DNA of 64,000 bases from Bacteroidaceae bacterium (lineage in GTDB: Bacteria > Bacteroidota > Bacteroidia > Bacteroidales > Bacteroidaceae): contig JAFSPM010000024.1 in NCBI GenBank assembly GCA_017442855.1, positions 62,001 to 126,000 of the forward strand, read 5' to 3'. The notes below the pieces were generated by a model that was not told the DNA's origin, did not search any database, and was given only the letters and a program-made list of their open reading frames with translations. Both the position numbers and the translations under genes were made by a program. Shown in pieces: positions 26,336 to 36,143 of the stretch (positions are counted from its first letter, which is position 1; each line of letters starts with the position of its first letter).

Positions 26336-29300
26336 TTATTTAGTATATTGTGCAATCTCAGGAGTAGCGTCAGAATTGTCGATATCCGACCATTCAATTG
26401 GCTTCACCTTCTCCTGCAAATGCTGGAATACAACGAACAACATCGGTACGAAGAAAATCTGCAGGATCATACCGATTAACATACCGCCCACAGCTGCGGC
26501 ACCTAATGTGCGGTTACCATGAGCACCTACACCGAATGCAAACATCAAAGGCAACAGACCCACAATCATGGCGAGTGAGGTCATCAAGATAGGACGCAAA
26601 CGAGCTGCGGCACCTAAGATGGCTGCTTTCGTCAAGCTCATGCCTTGCTTACGACGGTCGAGGGCAAACTCCACAATCAGGATGGCGTTCTTTGCCAACA
26701 GACCCATCAGCATGATCAACGCAATCTGCATATAGATATCGTTGGACATAGAGCCCATGATCATCTGCAAGATAGAGAATGAGCCGATAGCACTCATGAT
26801 GTTGACGAAGATGAAACTACCCATCAAACCGAATGGCACCGACAGCAATACGGCCAACGGCAGGATGTAGCTCTCATACTGCGCACTCAGCAACAGATAA
26901 ACGAATACGAAGCAGAGCAGGAAGATGATGGCAGTGGTGCTGCCACTGGTCTCTGCTTCCTCACGTGCCAGACCACCTAATTCATAGCCGAAGCCTGGAG
27001 GCAGGGTCTCAGCAACTTCTGCAATGGCATTCAAAGCCTCACCAGAAGTATAGCCAGCAGCTGGAGACACCATAACGGTCATGGCCGTGTACATGTTGAA
27101 ACGGTTGATCACGTCAGGGCCATACACTTTCTTCATACTGAAGAACTGGGTAATAGGAGCCATCTCACCAGCGTTATTCTTAATCTTGATGTTCTTCAAA
27201 GATTCCACATCCTTGGTGTCCTCTGGCTCTGCCTGCACCATGACACGGTACATACGTCCGAAACGGTTGAAGTTGGAGGCGTATAAACCGCCATAATAGC
27301 CTTGCATGGCACTCAGGATGGTAGCAGGACTTACGCCTGCACGCTTACAAGCAGCAGCATCGATATCTATCTCGTACTGAGGGAAGTCTGGGCTGAAGGA
27401 AGTACGAGCGGAGTTGATTTCCGGACGTGCCTCCAAAGCAGCATCGTATTCGTTCACCACGTTAAAGAAATTGTCCAATGAACCACCAGTCTTGTCCTGC
27501 ATATACAGCTGAATATCACTTGACATAGAATAACCCTGAATCATAGGTGGCTGGAAGAACAGCACCTGTGCCTCTGGGATAATCTTCTGCGCACGCATGT
27601 AGAGAGTAATAAATACAATCTGGGAGTTCTCCATTAAGCCACGTTCCTCAAAGTCCTTCAGCTTGATGATGAACGAACCGTAGGAAGGACCGCTGCCACC
27701 AGTGAAGCTGAAACCAGAAATCATGGTACGGCTCTGAACAGCTGGCTCAGCGGCGATAAGGCTATCCACACGCAACATAATTTCAATAGAACGCTCCTGT
27801 GAGGTACCTGCGGGCAGAGTTACCGTACCCATCAATGTACCTGTATCTTCATTTGGTACCATACCTGTTGGGGTGGTCTGCATCAGCAGTACTAAAGCGA
27901 TGATGGAAGCAGCCACAATGCCCCAAGAGAGTTTAGGATGGTCGATGAAGTAAGCAACTCTTTTCTTATATTTCTCTAAAATATTGTCATACCATCGGTT
28001 GAAACCACGGTGGAATTTCTCTACGCGGCTCACCTTCTCCTCTTCCTCGCCATGCTCTTTCTTTTGATGAGGCTTCAGGAAAATGGCACAAAGCGCAGGA
28101 CTCAATGTCAAAGCGTTGATAGCAGAGAAACCGATGGCGATGGCCATGGTCAAGCCAAATTGCTGGTAGAATGCACCTGCTGTACCGCTCATGAAACTCA
28201 CGGGGATGAACACTGACATCATAACCAAGGTGATGGAAACGATAGCACTTGCCAACTCGCGCATGGCGTCGATACTTGCCTGCTTGGCTGAAGTATAGCC
28301 TTGATCGAGCTTGGCGTGGACACCCTCCACCACCACGATCGCATCATCGACCACAATAGCGATAGCGAGCACCAATGCCGATAGGGTCAGCAGGTTCAAG
28401 CTGAAGCCGATGACGTACAGCAGGAAGAATGTACCAATCAATGCCACAGGAATGGCGATGGCAGGTATCAGTGTAGAGCGGAAGTCCTGCAAGAAGATAT
28501 ACACTACGATGAACACCAAAATAAACGCCTCTATCAAGGTTTTAATTACCTCGTAGATAGATGCGAACAAGAATTCGTTCACACTTTGTGCAATGTTAAT
28601 CTTCAAACCGGCAGGTAAACGACCTTCGTAGCCAGCCAATGTTTCCTCAATACCTTGCACAGCTTCCGTCGCGTTAGAGCCTGGCAACTGCATGGCGATG
28701 GCAGTCACCGCCTTGTGTCCGTTCACACGGTTGAAGAACGAGTAGGTGGTACGACCCATCTCTATACGTGCCACATCCTTCATGCGCAACAGGCTACCAT
28801 CGTCAAGCGACTTGAGCACAATGTCCTCAAATTCTTCTGGTGTCTGCAAACGTCCTTTGTAGCGGATGGTGTATTGGTAGGTCTGGTTAGATTGCTGACC
28901 AAACTGACCAGGAGCTGCCTCCACATTCTGTTCAGCCAAGGCATTGGAAATATCACTTGGCATCAGGCCATATTGAGCCATGATGTTAGGCTTCAGCCAG
29001 ATGCGCATAGAGTAGTCAACACCCATAACCTGGGTATCACCCACACCTTTGATACGTTGAACCTCAGGCAAAATATTGATGGATGCATAGTTTTCAATAA
29101 ACTCGGTAGTGTAGGTATCGCTCTCGTCATAAAGTGAGAAAATCAACAACATGGAAGTTTGGCGCTTCATGGTGGTGATACCCACACGGGTTACCTCGGC
29201 AGGCATCAAGCCCTGTGCCATAGATACACGGTTCTGTACGTGAATGGCTGCCATATCTGGGTCGGTACCCTGCTTGAAGGTAATCGTAATCTGTGCCGTT

Positions 29301-29560
29301 CCACTGTTGGAAGCGGATGAGCTCATGTACATCATGTTCTCCACACCGTTGATCTGGTTCTCCAGAGGAGCCACCACCGTATTCAACACCGTCTGGGCAT
29401 TCGCACCAGGGTAGTTGGTATATACCATGATGGTAGGCGGTGCGATGTTCGGGTACTGGGTAATAGGTAGCTGTGACAACCCGATGAAACCCAATATCAC
29501 AATAAGGATAGAGATCACCGTACTGAGTACCGGCCTATTTATAAATCTATCTAAATTCAT
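26336..29560 (-). CDS. RND efflux pump, AcrB/MexB (HAE1) type
   Basis: Proton-driven inner-membrane pump of 1074 residues, close to the family length. It starts with the standard FINRPVLSTVISILIV helix; TM4 carries the proton-relay Asp pair in AIAIVVDDAIVVVEG; the second half repeats the fold with MGLLAKNAILIVEFA. Large porter loops follow TM1 and TM7. The C-terminal tail is short and acidic. The gene lies between the adaptor and the channel. Substrates cannot be told from sequence; drugs, bile acids and detergents are usual for the family. Confidence 0.96.
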   Translation of the reverse strand: MNLDRFINRPVLSTVISILIVILGFIGLSQLPITQYPNIAPPTIMVYTNYPGANAQTVLNTVVAPLENQINGVENMMYMSSSASNSGTAQITITFKQGTDPDMAAIHVQNRVSMAQGLMPAEVTRVGITTMKRQTSMLLIFSLYDESDTYTTEFIENYASINILPEVQRIKGVGDTQVMGVDYSMRIWLKPNIMAQYGLMPSDISNALAEQNVEAAPGQFGQQSNQTYQYTIRYKGRLQTPEEFEDIVLKSLDDGSLLRMKDVARIEMGRTTYSFFNRVNGHKAVTAIAMQLPGSNATEAVQGIEETLAGYEGRLPAGLKINIAQSVNEFLFASIYEVIKTLIEAFILVFIVVYIFLQDFRSTLIPAIAIPVALIGTFFLLYVIGFSLNLLTLSALVLAIAIVVDDAIVVVEGVHAKLDQGYTSAKQASIDAMRELASAIVSITLVMMSVFIPVSFMSGTAGAFYQQFGLTMAIAIGFSAINALTLSPALCAIFLKPHQKKEHGEEEEKVSRVEKFHRGFNRWYDNILEKYKKRVAYFIDHPKLSWGIVAASIIALVLLMQTTPTGMVPNEDTGTLMGTVTLPAGTSQERSIEIMLRVDSLIAAEPAVQSRTMISGFSFTGGSGPSYGSFIIKLKDFEERGLMENSQIVFITLYMRAQKIIPEAQVLFFQPPMIQGYSMSSDIQLYMQDKTGGSLDNFFNVVNEYDAALEARPEINSARTSFSPDFPQYEIDIDAAACKRAGVSPATILSAMQGYYGGLYASNFNRFGRMYRVMVQAEPEDTKDVESLKNIKIKNNAGEMAPITQFFSMKKVYGPDVINRFNMYTAMTVMVSPAAGYTSGEALNAIAEVAETLPPGFGYELGGLAREEAETSGSTTAIIFLLCFVFVYLLLSAQYESYILPLAVLLSVPFGLMGSFIFVNIMSAIGSFSILQMIMGSMSNDIYMQIALIMLMGLLAKNAILIVEFALDRRKQGMSLTKAAILGAAARLRPILMTSLAMIVGLLPLMFAFGVGAHGNRTLGAAAVGGMLIGMILQIFFVPMLFVVFQHLQEKVKPIEWSDIDNSDATPEIAQYTK

Positions 29561-29589
29561 TTACTGTTAAATTAAACTAGTTCAATAAT

Positions 29590-29608
29590 CACTTTTCGGA
29601 GCAGCGAG
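29590..29608 (+). repeat. Dispersed repeat motif in the RND operon spacer
   Basis: CACTTTTCGGAGCAGCGAG lies in the 113-bp spacer between adaptor and pump genes. It recurs with one change on the minus strand at 58277-58295, inside a methyltransferase gene. Similar TCGCGA-containing sequence follows both copies. Confidence 0.6.
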
Positions 29609-29673
29609 GGCAGAGCTAAGTTGACATTAGCTATGCCGAATCGCGATGAAATTGGAGCGAATCCCAATTCTCT

Positions 29674-30855
29674 TTATTGCATAGCGCTCTGCATATTACC
29701 GTCCTTCTGGTCCTTCAGGTTCTGCTGGTAGATTTCCTCTTTCTCAGCAGAAGTGATAGGTTGGATGGTCGCACCATCACGCAAGGTCTGGATGCCCTCG
29801 ATAGCAATCTTGTCGCCAGCCTTCAGGCCGCTCAGCACAACGAAATTCTTTCCGTCGGCTACCGGGTGACAAACAATCTCAGTAGTCTTTACCGTATTAT
29901 CCGATTGCAACAGATATACGAAACGCTTGTCTTGCACTTCGAACGTAGCGCTTTGAGGAACCAAGATGATATTCTCCAGATTGTTAGGGAATACCACGTT
30001 GACGGTAGAACCACGACGCAGCACCTTCTTAGGATTTGGGAAGAGGGCACGCAGGTTCACTGAGCCGGTTGTCATGTCGATATCGCCACTGATGGTCTCC
30101 ACATGACCTGTTTCTCCATACATAGAACCATCGATCAACTGGAGTTGCACCTCAGGGAAACTCTTGATGATGTCTTCCGCACTGTTGCTCTCAGTCATCT
30201 GCAGCAACTCGCGCTCTGTCATGCTGAAGTAAGCGTACATGTTGCTCAAGTCGCTCACAGTGGTCAGTGGCTGCGCCGATGACGGACTTACCAAACTGCC
30301 CAAACGGTAAGGAATCTGACCTACCACACCGTCGGTAGGACTGGTAACGGTAGTATATTGTAAGTTTTTCTGTGCATTTGTCAATGCAGCTTCGGCTTGA
30401 GCCAAACCTGCCTTTGCACTTGCTAACTGGTTCTCCTGCATCTGCAGGTCGTAGTCGCTGGTGATTTCTTTCTGATTCAGTAATCTGCGATTATCAACAG
30501 TCAGCTGTTGGGTAGCCACAGTAGCCTTGGCACTTTCAACGGCAGCTTTTGCCTGATTCACCGCTGCTTGATACTGGGTCTGATCGATGGTGAATAGCAC
30601 TTGTCCGCGTCTTACATAAGAACCTTCATCTACATGCAGATGAGTGATAAATCCGCTTACCATAGGGCGGATGTCAACGTCTTGCTTACCTTTGATGGTA
30701 GCAGGATAAGAGTTTGTCAGGTGTGAGGTGGTAGTGCTCAATGTCATCACAGTAATCTTTGGTGCATTGCCACCAGCCTGTGAACTGCCTCCACCTCCGC
30801 AGCTGCTCAGCAAAGCTATACAGCTGGCAGCCAAAAGAATCAATCTACTCTTCAT
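29674..30855 (-). CDS. RND periplasmic adaptor (AcrA/MexA family)
   Basis: Membrane-fusion lipoprotein of 393 residues (lipobox LLSSC, Cys19, then a Gly-rich linker). It has the split lipoyl domain (VSGFITHLHVDEGSYVRRGQ and TSPTDGVVGQIPYRLG), a helical hairpin rich in Ala and Gln between them, then barrel and membrane-proximal domains. It is the first gene of the operon, with the pump 113 bp downstream across a spacer that contains a dispersed repeat. It should couple the pump to the channel at 24944. Confidence 0.95.
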   Translation of the reverse strand: MKSRLILLAASCIALLSSCGGGGSSQAGGNAPKITVMTLSTTTSHLTNSYPATIKGKQDVDIRPMVSGFITHLHVDEGSYVRRGQVLFTIDQTQYQAAVNQAKAAVESAKATVATQQLTVDNRRLLNQKEITSDYDLQMQENQLASAKAGLAQAEAALTNAQKNLQYTTVTSPTDGVVGQIPYRLGSLVSPSSAQPLTTVSDLSNMYAYFSMTERELLQMTESNSAEDIIKSFPEVQLQLIDGSMYGETGHVETISGDIDMTTGSVNLRALFPNPKKVLRRGSTVNVVFPNNLENIILVPQSATFEVQDKRFVYLLQSDNTVKTTEIVCHPVADGKNFVVLSGLKAGDKIAIEGIQTLRDGATIQPITSAEKEEIYQQNLKDQKDGNMQSAMQ

Positions 30856-30935
30856 AAATTCAATGTATTGTTTTGTTACTATTAATATGCTGCTTGTCGG
30901 GAAACTATATATGGTTCCATAGTTTATTTAAGTTA

Positions 30936-30966
30936 CAAAGGTACTTAATTTCTCCTTCATTACAAT
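30936..30966 (-). promoter_or_regulatory. Promoter of the RND efflux operon
   Basis: On the minus strand ATTG (30963-30966), 19 nt, then TACCTTTG (30936-30943) fits the sigma-ABfr pattern with one change in -33. This leaves a leader of about 75 nt. Confidence 0.65.
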
Positions 30967-31003
30967 GACTTTAAACTTATTTCACTAAATTTTCTAACTT
31001 TTA

Positions 31004-31018
31004 GAGCAAATTTTGCTC
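31004..31018. promoter_or_regulatory. 15-bp palindrome, possible operator
   Basis: GAGCAAA-T-TTTGCTC is a perfect dyad in the divergent spacer between the RND operon and the plus-strand lipoprotein gene. It lies 38 bp upstream of the RND -33 element. A regulator site is plausible, but no regulator gene is adjacent. Confidence 0.45.
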
Positions 31019-31060
31019 CAGATGGAACAATAATTCAGCAAGAACCTTTATTTTTGCACC

Positions 31061-33019
31061 ATGTTTTATTTCAACTTCAAATATGCAACCCGTTTACTGA
31101 AGCGTGGCACACTGCCTATGGCTGTAGTGACAGCGTTTCTTTATTCGTGTGCCAGTGTGGGCACATTGGGAGGTGGCGATTACGATGAAACGCCTCCTAA
31201 ATTCCTTAAAGGTAAGCCCATGCCCAATGAACTAAACGCCTCACAAAAGCGCATCACCATCGAGTTTGATGAATACTTGAAGTTGGATAAGCCCCAAGAG
31301 AAAATCGTTATTTCTCCTCCTCAGGTGCAACAAGCCAATGTTCGAGCCAGCGGTAAGAAGGTGCTGATTGACCTACAAGATACCTTAATCGCCAATACTA
31401 CTTATACCATCGATTTTGGCGATGCCATACAGGACAACAACGAGGGCAATCCGTTGGAGAATTTCGTATATACCTTCTCTACTGGTGAGCGCCTAGATAC
31501 GATGGAAGTAGCAGGTACCGTACTGAATGCCATGAACCTCGAACCTATCAAGGGTATGATGGTGGGTTTGCATGCTGATTTACGCGACTCGGCTTTCATC
31601 TCCAAACCATTTGACCGTGTAGGACGCACGGATAGTCGAGGTCGTTTCACTATCAAGGGTGTGGCTCCAGGCGAATACCATATCTTTGCTTTGCAGGAGA
31701 GCGACCAGAACTACTATTATTCTCAACCGACTGAGATGGTGGCGTTTGACGATTCGTTGGTGATACCTACCTTTGAGTTGCGCATGCGTCAGGATACCAC
31801 ATGGATCGACTCACTGGTGATTGACACCATCGTCGAGCGTCAATACACGCACTATTTGCCCGACAAACTGATACTGCGGGCATTTGTAAACAACAAGAAG
31901 GAGCAACGCTTGGCCAAGTCAGAGCGCACCACCAAGAAAGATTTCACCTTGTATTTTACAGCTCCAGCTGATACTTTCCCCTCCATTCGAGGCATCAACT
32001 TCGATGAAAAGGACGCTTTTGTTATCGAACGACTCACTGATCGTATCGATACACTCAAGTATTGGATCAAGGATTCGCTCATCTATCAGCTCGATACTCT
32101 TCAGATGGAGGTTACTTATCTTTACACCGACTCATTGAAGCAGTTGGTGCCTCGTACCGACACCTTGCGCTTGGCTTCAAGAGAAAGGCCAAAGAGTGAA
32201 CGAGAACAGCAAAAGGAGATAGAAGAGAAGGAAAAAGAGGAGAAACGCCGTCGCGAACGTGGCGATACCCTTGACGTGCAACCCAAGATAGAGTTTCTGC
32301 CTATCGATATTTATGCGCCCTCCAGCGTTGATGTTTATGACTACCTCACGCTCACCTTCCCCGAGCCAGTGGCCAGTCTTGACTCTACGGGCTTCCACCT
32401 CAAACAGAAGGTAGATACACTGTGGTACGATGTTCCTTTCGAGCTCCAACCCGATAGCATCGATATCAGGGTTTTCAATATCTATGCCGACTGGAAACCA
32501 GGAGAGAGTTATTCGCTTCAAGCAGATAGTGCCGCAGTATTTGGTATCTATGGACGTTTTATAGATAAACAGAAGAAGGACTTCAAGGTGAAGACCCTCG
32601 ACAGTTATGGTCAAGTGTTCTTTAATATCAATGGTGCCCAGGAGGGAGATATTGTTGAGTTGCTCGACACCAAGGATGCGGTAGTGCGTACTGAGAGTGT
32701 GGTGAATGGCAGAGCTGATTTCTATTACCTCGCACCAGGTAGGTATGCTGCTCGTTTGGTAAGGGATGTCAACCGCAACGGGAAATGGGATACTGGCGAC
32801 TATGAGCAGCACCTGCAACCCGAAGAGGTGTTCTATTATCCGCAGATGATAGAGTTTAAGGCCAACTTCGATGTTTTACAGGACTGGGATCTTAATGGCA
32901 AGGCACCTGATCTCCAGAAACCTGATGAAATAAAGAAACAGAAGCCTGACCAGCCGCAGAACCGTATCCGTAACCGGAACAACAACAATAATAACAACAA
33001 TCGTAATAATAGAAGATAA
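31061..33019 (+). CDS. Ig-like-domain lipoprotein, function unknown
   Basis: Protein of 652 residues. A basic N-terminus and hydrophobic stretch lead to the lipobox LYSC (Cys30). DETPPKFLKGKPMPNELNAS and the following strands resemble the SbsA-type Ig-like domain (about 42-140). A carboxypeptidase-regulatory-like beta domain follows (AGTVLNAMNLEPIKGMMVGL). A charged Glu/Lys/Arg segment is at about 375-400, and the C-terminus is a low-complexity Asn/Arg run. A TAnnTTTG-like element sits only 4 nt before this ATG, so a start at the ATG at 31118 is possible, but it would lose the positive signal residues. Probably envelope-anchored. Confidence 0.8.
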   Translation: MFYFNFKYATRLLKRGTLPMAVVTAFLYSCASVGTLGGGDYDETPPKFLKGKPMPNELNASQKRITIEFDEYLKLDKPQEKIVISPPQVQQANVRASGKKVLIDLQDTLIANTTYTIDFGDAIQDNNEGNPLENFVYTFSTGERLDTMEVAGTVLNAMNLEPIKGMMVGLHADLRDSAFISKPFDRVGRTDSRGRFTIKGVAPGEYHIFALQESDQNYYYSQPTEMVAFDDSLVIPTFELRMRQDTTWIDSLVIDTIVERQYTHYLPDKLILRAFVNNKKEQRLAKSERTTKKDFTLYFTAPADTFPSIRGINFDEKDAFVIERLTDRIDTLKYWIKDSLIYQLDTLQMEVTYLYTDSLKQLVPRTDTLRLASRERPKSEREQQKEIEEKEKEEKRRRERGDTLDVQPKIEFLPIDIYAPSSVDVYDYLTLTFPEPVASLDSTGFHLKQKVDTLWYDVPFELQPDSIDIRVFNIYADWKPGESYSLQADSAAVFGIYGRFIDKQKKDFKVKTLDSYGQVFFNINGAQEGDIVELLDTKDAVVRTESVVNGRADFYYLAPGRYAARLVRDVNRNGKWDTGDYEQHLQPEEVFYYPQMIEFKANFDVLQDWDLNGKAPDLQKPDEIKKQKPDQPQNRIRNRNNNNNNNNRNNRR

Positions 33020-33071
33020 AGATTTAATAATTGTGAGTTATTATTTTTGATGAATAAAAGACAAGGGAAGG

Positions 33072-33887
33072 ATGAAAAAATTTATTATCATAGGATTGTT
33101 AATGGCATTATTGCCTTTGAACCTGCAAGCACAGCTCTGTGAGGTGGAGAATACCGCCTTTAAGGCAGGTGAGTATGTGGACTACGACCTTTATTTCGAC
33201 TGGGGCATTATCTGGAAGAAAGTGGGAAGCGCTTCGTTGAGTACCGAGAAGACCATTTATAACGGTCAGCCAGCCTATGATATCCGCCTTATGGCTCTTG
33301 GCAGTAAGGAAGCCGATATGCTGATGAAGTTGCGTGACACCCTGCAGGTATATATGAGCGAACGCTTGGAACCTCTCTACTATAAGAAAGCAGCCGAGGA
33401 AGGAAGTTATTATAGTGTGGATGAGGCTTGGTATAGTCGTGAAAATGGTGTAAGCAAAGTACACCAGCGCCGTACCCGTCCGGGTGTAGCGGATTATACT
33501 CCTTTAATCAATGATATTGAAGACAGCCGTTGCATTTACGATATGCTGAGCATCATTGCCCGTGCCCGCAATTTTTCTGTAGAACATTTCTATGAGGGTC
33601 ACAAAACCACCTTACCTTTGGCTACAGGTCGCGCGGTGGATGATGAAACCCTCACTTGCTTAGGCGATGCCATTATAAAGGCTAAGGACGGACACAAATA
33701 TGCTTGCAAGGGCTTCTCTCTTTATGCAATAACAAAAGGCGAAAAGAGAGAAATCCTTCGTTTTTACATTACCGACGATGCCAACCGTCTCCCTGTTCGT
33801 ATTGATATTGATCTCAAGGTTGGTTCTGCCAAAGCCTATCTGAAAGGAGTGAAGGGTAATGCCCATCCGTTGACACCTGTCAAATAA
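33072..33887 (+). CDS. DUF3108 exported protein
   Basis: Protein of 271 residues with a signal peptide (MKKFIIIGLLMALLPLNLQA, cleavage near 20-21). AFKAGEYVDYDLYFDWGIIWKK..GSASLS matches the start of DUF3108 proteins as I remember them, and the rest is a beta-rich domain ending in a strand IDIDLKVGSAKAYLKGV. It starts 52 nt after the Ig-like lipoprotein and shares its direction, so both may act in the envelope. The family has no settled function. Confidence 0.85.
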   Translation: MKKFIIIGLLMALLPLNLQAQLCEVENTAFKAGEYVDYDLYFDWGIIWKKVGSASLSTEKTIYNGQPAYDIRLMALGSKEADMLMKLRDTLQVYMSERLEPLYYKKAAEEGSYYSVDEAWYSRENGVSKVHQRRTRPGVADYTPLINDIEDSRCIYDMLSIIARARNFSVEHFYEGHKTTLPLATGRAVDDETLTCLGDAIIKAKDGHKYACKGFSLYAITKGEKREILRFYITDDANRLPVRIDIDLKVGSAKAYLKGVKGNAHPLTPVK

Positions 33888-33909
33888 ATGCAGGTTTTTG
33901 CCACAAAAT

Positions 33910-33931
33910 CCGAACAACGAACAGTAGAACA
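33910..33931 (+). repeat. 22-nt dispersed repeat, copy 2
   Basis: CCGAACAACGAACAGTAGAA followed by CA repeats the sequence at 16649-16670 with one change. A small hairpin CAGATG-CAAAA-CATCTG follows at 33944-33960. Confidence 0.7.
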
Positions 33932-34008
33932 ATAAAAATCGGGCAGATGCAAAACATCTGTGGCAACATTGTTACGCAAAAACATAGCAGAGATTAAAAA
34001 TATTTTAT

Positions 34009-34016
34009 TATCTTTG
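34009..34016 (+). promoter_or_regulatory. Candidate -7 element upstream of the antiporter operon
   Basis: TATCTTTG fits TAnnTTTG, 22 nt before the antiporter start. No good -33 element at the right distance. Confidence 0.4.
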
Positions 34017-34038
34017 CTCCCAAATGTAAAACTGGCAA

Positions 34039-34992
34039 ATGGATATTTTGTGCTTGCTTGGTGGATTGGTGTTGATTCTGTTGGGAGCAAATTACCTGAC
34101 AGATGGGGCATCATCACTTGCCAAAAGATTTAAAATTTCTGATCTGGTCATAGGATTGACCGTAGTAGCCTTCGGAACATCAGCTCCAGAATTGACTGTG
34201 TCTATCTCTTCTGCCATCAAGGGCAGTGCCGACATTGCCATCGGTAATGTTGTAGGTAGTAATATGTTCAACACCTTGATGATTGTGGGTTGTACAGCTT
34301 TTTTTGCTCCTATTGTTGTAACCAGGAATACCTTGTTAAAAGAGATTCCTCTTTGTATCCTTGCCTCCGTTGCCTTACTCGCTATTAGCAATGATATGCT
34401 ACTTGATAAGCAGCCACTGGATGTGGTGAGCCGTACTGATGGATTCCTATTATTGCTGTTTTTCATCATCTTCATGGTTTACACCTTTTCTATTGCCCGA
34501 CAACACGGTGATGAGGAGGCCGAGGAAGTGAAACAGATACCATTGTGGTTATCCCTTATATATATAATAGGAGGATTGGCAGCTTTGGTGTTTGGTGGAA
34601 ATATCTTTGTTGATGGAGCCACTGGCATAGCCCGCAGTTTAGGCGTAAGTGAGTCGGTAATTGGCTTGACGCTGGTAGCAGGAGGAACATCGCTGCCAGA
34701 ATTAGCGACATCGGTAGTAGCAGCCTTGAAAAAGAATCCTGAAATGGCGATAGGCAACGTAGTGGGTAGCAACCTGTTCAATATTTTCCTTGTGTTGGGC
34801 GCATCTGCCACTATCACTCCATTAAACCTGATAGGTATCACAAATTTCGATCTTCTTTCGTTGGTGATAGCTAGTGTGATATTGTGGTTCTTCGGCGTTT
34901 TCTACAAGAAGCGCACCATTACGCGTGTCGAGGGCACCATTTTGGTAGTGTGCTATATTGCATACACTACAGCATTGATATTAATGAGTTAA
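34039..34992 (+). CDS. Calcium/sodium antiporter (CaCA family, YrbG-like)
   Basis: Inner-membrane exchanger of 317 residues with about ten helices. The two inverted alpha-repeats are clear: VAFGTSAPELTVSISSAIKG near 55-75 with IGNVVGSNMFNTL, and VAGGTSLPELATSVVAALKK near 213-232 with IGNVVGSNLFNIF. The acidic Glu of each PEL motif binds the cation in this family. It begins what looks like a five-gene run (antiporter, GNAT-like, parE, coaD, S41 protease) with 6, 2 and -4 nt spacings in the first four genes. Confidence 0.94.
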   Translation: MDILCLLGGLVLILLGANYLTDGASSLAKRFKISDLVIGLTVVAFGTSAPELTVSISSAIKGSADIAIGNVVGSNMFNTLMIVGCTAFFAPIVVTRNTLLKEIPLCILASVALLAISNDMLLDKQPLDVVSRTDGFLLLLFFIIFMVYTFSIARQHGDEEAEEVKQIPLWLSLIYIIGGLAALVFGGNIFVDGATGIARSLGVSESVIGLTLVAGGTSLPELATSVVAALKKNPEMAIGNVVGSNLFNIFLVLGASATITPLNLIGITNFDLLSLVIASVILWFFGVFYKKRTITRVEGTILVVCYIAYTTALILMS

Positions 34993-34998
34993 GGAATT

Positions 34999-36141
34999 AT
35001 GATAAAGATAAAAAAAGTTGAGAATAAAAGAGAGTTGAAGAAATTCATCCGTTTCAACTACGAGATGTATAAGGACAACCCTTATTCTGTCCCAGATTTG
35101 TATGAGGATATGCTCAATACCTTTGACCGTAAGAAGAATGGGGCATTTGAGTTCTGTGAGGCTGATTACTTTCTGGCTTACAAAGACGGGAAGCTGGTGG
35201 GACGTGTAGCCGCTATCATCAATCGCAAGGCCAACCAGATATGGAACACTAAGAATGTTCGTTTCGGATGGATTGACTTTATCGATGATCCAGAAGTGTC
35301 AAAAGCGTTGATCAACACTGTCGAGCAGTGGGGCAAGGAGCGTGGTATGACGCATATCCAAGGTCCTTTGGGCTTTACTGATATGGATGCTGAAGGCATG
35401 CTGATTGAGGGCTTCGACCAGTTAGGCACAATGGCCACCATCTATAACTACCCTTATTATCCACAGCACATGGAGAAGTTGGGTTTTGCCAAGGAAGCCG
35501 ACTGGATAGAGATGCAGCTGTTCATGCCCGAAGACGGTCAGGTGCCTGAGAAGCACAAGCGCATCTCCGAGATGGTGATGAAACGTTACAACCTGCGTAT
35601 CAAGAAATACACCTCCAGCAAGAAAATACGTGAAGAATATGGTGAAGCCATCTTCGAACTGGTGAACGAAGCTTTTGCACCTCTCTATGGCTACTCAGCC
35701 CTCTCATCCCGACAGATTAAGCAGTATATCGACATGTATCTGCCTATCGTCGATCTGCGCATGATTACCTTGATCATAGATGAGAATGACAAACTGGTAG
35801 GCGCCGGACTTTCTATGCCATCGCTGTCGAAAGCCCTTCAGAAGGCCAAGGGCAAACTCTTCCCATTTGGTTGGTACCATCTGGCCAAGGTACTTTATTT
35901 GCACAAGTATGGCGATTGCCTCGACCTACTGCTTGTGGCCGTGAAGCCAGAATACCAGAACAAGGGTGTGAATGCACTGCTGTTCTACGATCTGATTCCT
36001 GCTTATGCCAAGATAGGTTTCAAATATGCCGAGAGCAATGTAGAATTGGAGACCAACGACAAGGTACAGGCACAATGGAGTTATTTCGACCATAAAGTAC
36101 ATAAACGCAGAAGAGCATTTATCAAAGAAATAGAAAATTGA
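34999..36141 (+). CDS. GNAT-like N-acetyltransferase family protein
   Basis: Protein of 380 residues. The N-terminal part ([19 protein letters not shown], then [21 protein letters not shown]) and a later segment ([20 protein letters not shown], near 310-330, with the Q/RxxGxx/A-like acetyl-CoA loop) suggest two GNAT-like folds in one chain. Substrate unknown; similar Bacteroidetes proteins are annotated only as hypothetical or acetyltransferase. It follows the antiporter by 6 nt and precedes parE by 2 nt. Confidence 0.8.
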   Translation: MIKIKKVENKRELKKFIRFNYEMYKDNPYSVPDLYEDMLNTFDRKKNGAFEFCEADYFLAYKDGKLVGRVAAIINRKANQIWNTKNVRFGWIDFIDDPEVSKALINTVEQWGKERGMTHIQGPLGFTDMDAEGMLIEGFDQLGTMATIYNYPYYPQHMEKLGFAKEADWIEMQLFMPEDGQVPEKHKRISEMVMKRYNLRIKKYTSSKKIREEYGEAIFELVNEAFAPLYGYSALSSRQIKQYIDMYLPIVDLRMITLIIDENDKLVGAGLSMPSLSKALQKAKGKLFPFGWYHLAKVLYLHKYGDCLDLLLVAVKPEYQNKGVNALLFYDLIPAYAKIGFKYAESNVELETNDKVQAQWSYFDHKVHKRRRAFIKEIEN

Positions 36142-36143
36142 AG

